Shown here: one piece after another, positions 12,400 through 13,276 of the stretch | Position numbering within the stretch: the stretch's first letter is position 1 | Layout: each line of letters starts with the position of its first letter | NCBI GenBank assembly: GCA_937968035.1 | Contig: CALBTS010000709.1 | Span: 1-13,276, forward strand | Direction of reading: 5' to 3' | Length of the DNA: 13,276 nt | Source of the DNA: an uncultured Methanomethylovorans sp. | Lineage (GTDB): Archaea; Halobacteriota; Methanosarcinia; Methanosarcinales; Methanosarcinaceae | Notes under the pieces: model-generated | Databases searched by the model: none | Seen by the model: only the letters and a program-made list of their open reading frames with translations | Told to the model about the DNA's origin: nothing | Program-made: the position numbers and the translations under genes

Positions 12400-13225
12400 T
12401 TGTTATTGACGGCCCTGAAAAAGCAGGTAAGACCACATTAGTTACTGCTTTAGCAAGTGACCTACGTAGACTTGGGCATCTTGTAACTGTACATAAGCAA
12501 GGTCCATGGGAACCTAATGATGCATTTATTGCACCTCGCGTAAAATCCCATGCACATGATTCAGTTATTCATATTTGGGATAGAGCTTGGGCATCAGAAG
12601 AAGTATACGCCACTCTTTTAAATAGGCGGCGTAGAGCTAATGGCAATCCATTTCTCATGGAGTGGCTGCATGGCAGGGCTACACCACACAAGTTTATTTT
12701 ACTGCCTACTGATATTGAATACAATGCTAGATTGCGTGATGATACTGATCTACCAGTTAATCCAGGTGCAGAATATTCTGAGTTTGCAAAGTATAGAGAT
12801 TATGGGTATAAGATTTTATATAACTCATATACTGCAGAAGATATTTTATCTAATATATCTACAGTGTATGCGAGTATGGACCGTAAATCTTCTATGTATG
12901 CACCTATTTCTTATGTGTATGGCAGTCCAGAAGCAAAGATTGTATTTGTAGCACCACGAAATGAAGGATGTAAATTTGATAGGTGGATGCCATTATCATA
13001 TAATGCTGCGTATGAAATGTTCAGTGAAGTACTAGGTACTGCTGCATTTAAATGCGCCTATATGTTTGCACATGTGGGTAATCCCGCATTGTTAGCAGAT
13101 GCGCGGTTAGTTACTGCTATAGGAAAGGAGGCAGCCGATTGGGTACATTATTATGGTCCCGCTAAAGTGTATCCAAAACTACATCGGCAATCAGCTATAA
13201 ACATGCGGGAATTTCGCAACCATTT
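12393..13225 (+). CDS. P-loop dNMP/5-hmdU DNA kinase-like protein with extra C-terminal domain (partial)
   Basis: ATG 12393 follows GGAGGG and overlaps the previous stop (ATGCTAA). 277 codons are present before the adapter cuts the gene. Walker A is GPEKAGKTT (residues 7-15), with WDRAWASEEVY (62-72) as the thymidylate-kinase-like DR motif and LRDD around 114-117 as a lid-like region. This is a TMP-kinase-like fold, also used by the 5-hydroxymethyl-dU DNA kinases of hypermodified phages. From about 170 a second domain starts: YGSPEAKIVFVAPRNEG, then LVTAIGKEAADW (239-250), then YPKLHRQSAINMREF. This resembles the uracil-DNA-glycosylase superfamily pattern (Ile-Val-x-Val-x-x-P near the start, 'ALGxxA', then an HP-type motif), but several consensus residues differ. 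Adjacency to the aGPT-Pplase-like gene supports a role in base modification. The frame stays open into the adapter, so residues beyond 277 are artefact. Confidence 0.72.
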
Positions 13226-13276
13226 AGATCGGAAGAGCACACGTCTGAACTCCAGTCACCGCATACGATCTCGTAT
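13226..13276 (+). other. Illumina TruSeq Read 2/P7 adapter with 8-base index (not biological)
   Basis: From AGATCGGAAGAGCACACG onward the sequence matches the TruSeq index adapter up to CCAGTCAC (13259). An 8-base index, CGCATACG (13260-13267), follows, then the start of the P7 segment (ATCTCGTAT). Phage sequence ends at 13225. Confidence 0.98.

Noticed and set aside
12640..12951. + strand open frame inside the kinase-like gene
   Set aside because: It is an out-of-frame shadow; the kinase frame with Walker A and DR motifs is continuous through the region.
1..13276. tRNA genes, CRISPR arrays, insertion sequences, integrase or attachment sites
   Set aside because: I looked for cloverleaf-like segments, regularly spaced short repeats and transposase or integrase motifs and saw none; the 20-bp repeats at 4646 and 9881 resemble binding sites more than att sites because no integrase accompanies them.

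Overview
This window looks like part of a tailed double-stranded DNA bacteriophage (Caudoviricetes), almost certainly a clone or contig from a sequencing library. Both ends are Illumina TruSeq adapter sequence (1-46 and 13226-13276), so neither end is a natural genome end and the outermost gene on each side is cut by the library. The host cannot be named. Strong AGGAGG-type ribosome binding sites, sigma70-like -10 boxes and tightly overlapping start and stop codons fit a bacterial host that uses canonical Shine-Dalgarno initiation.

The layout is divergent. The left third (47-4483) is read leftward and is a packaging/head module in the order small-terminase-like protein, large terminase, portal, a 73-residue protein, and a Ser/Thr/Pro/Ala-rich protein that runs off the left end. 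From about 4500 rightward everything is on the + strand. Two related regulatory units bracket a block of small genes. Each has an array of GATCAC half-sites sharing an identical 20-bp core (4646 and 9881), a promoter-like element (ACATTT followed 33-34 bp later by a TATAAT-like box), a gene for a small helix-turn-helix-like protein (5119-5472 and 10148-10624; the two are distant paralogues), and a strong hairpin. The first unit is followed by a 40-bp tandem repeat (5622-5741) and a third copy of the promoter element (5814-5858).

The block between them (6009-9828) holds ten small overlapping or closely spaced genes of unknown function, three of them with Cys4 zinc-ribbon motifs. Two of its intergenic leaders (6520-6579 and 7323-7384) fold as type II (stem-II-open) hammerhead self-cleaving ribozymes. 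The two copies have covarying stem I sequences and share an identical block of about 36 nt that ends in the Shine-Dalgarno of the next gene. Both carry C where the hammerhead core normally has U4. I consider this the most interesting signal in the window.

The right end (10710-13225) is a nucleic-acid metabolism operon: an ATP-dependent DNA ligase, a helical protein resembling the alpha-glutamyl/putrescinyl-thymine pyrophosphorylase (aGPT-Pplase)/HMUdK-helical families, and a P-loop dNMP-kinase-like protein with an extra C-terminal domain that may be uracil-DNA-glycosylase-like. The last two suggest that this phage makes hypermodified thymine in its DNA. The hydroxymethyl-dUMP synthase such a pathway needs is not in the window.
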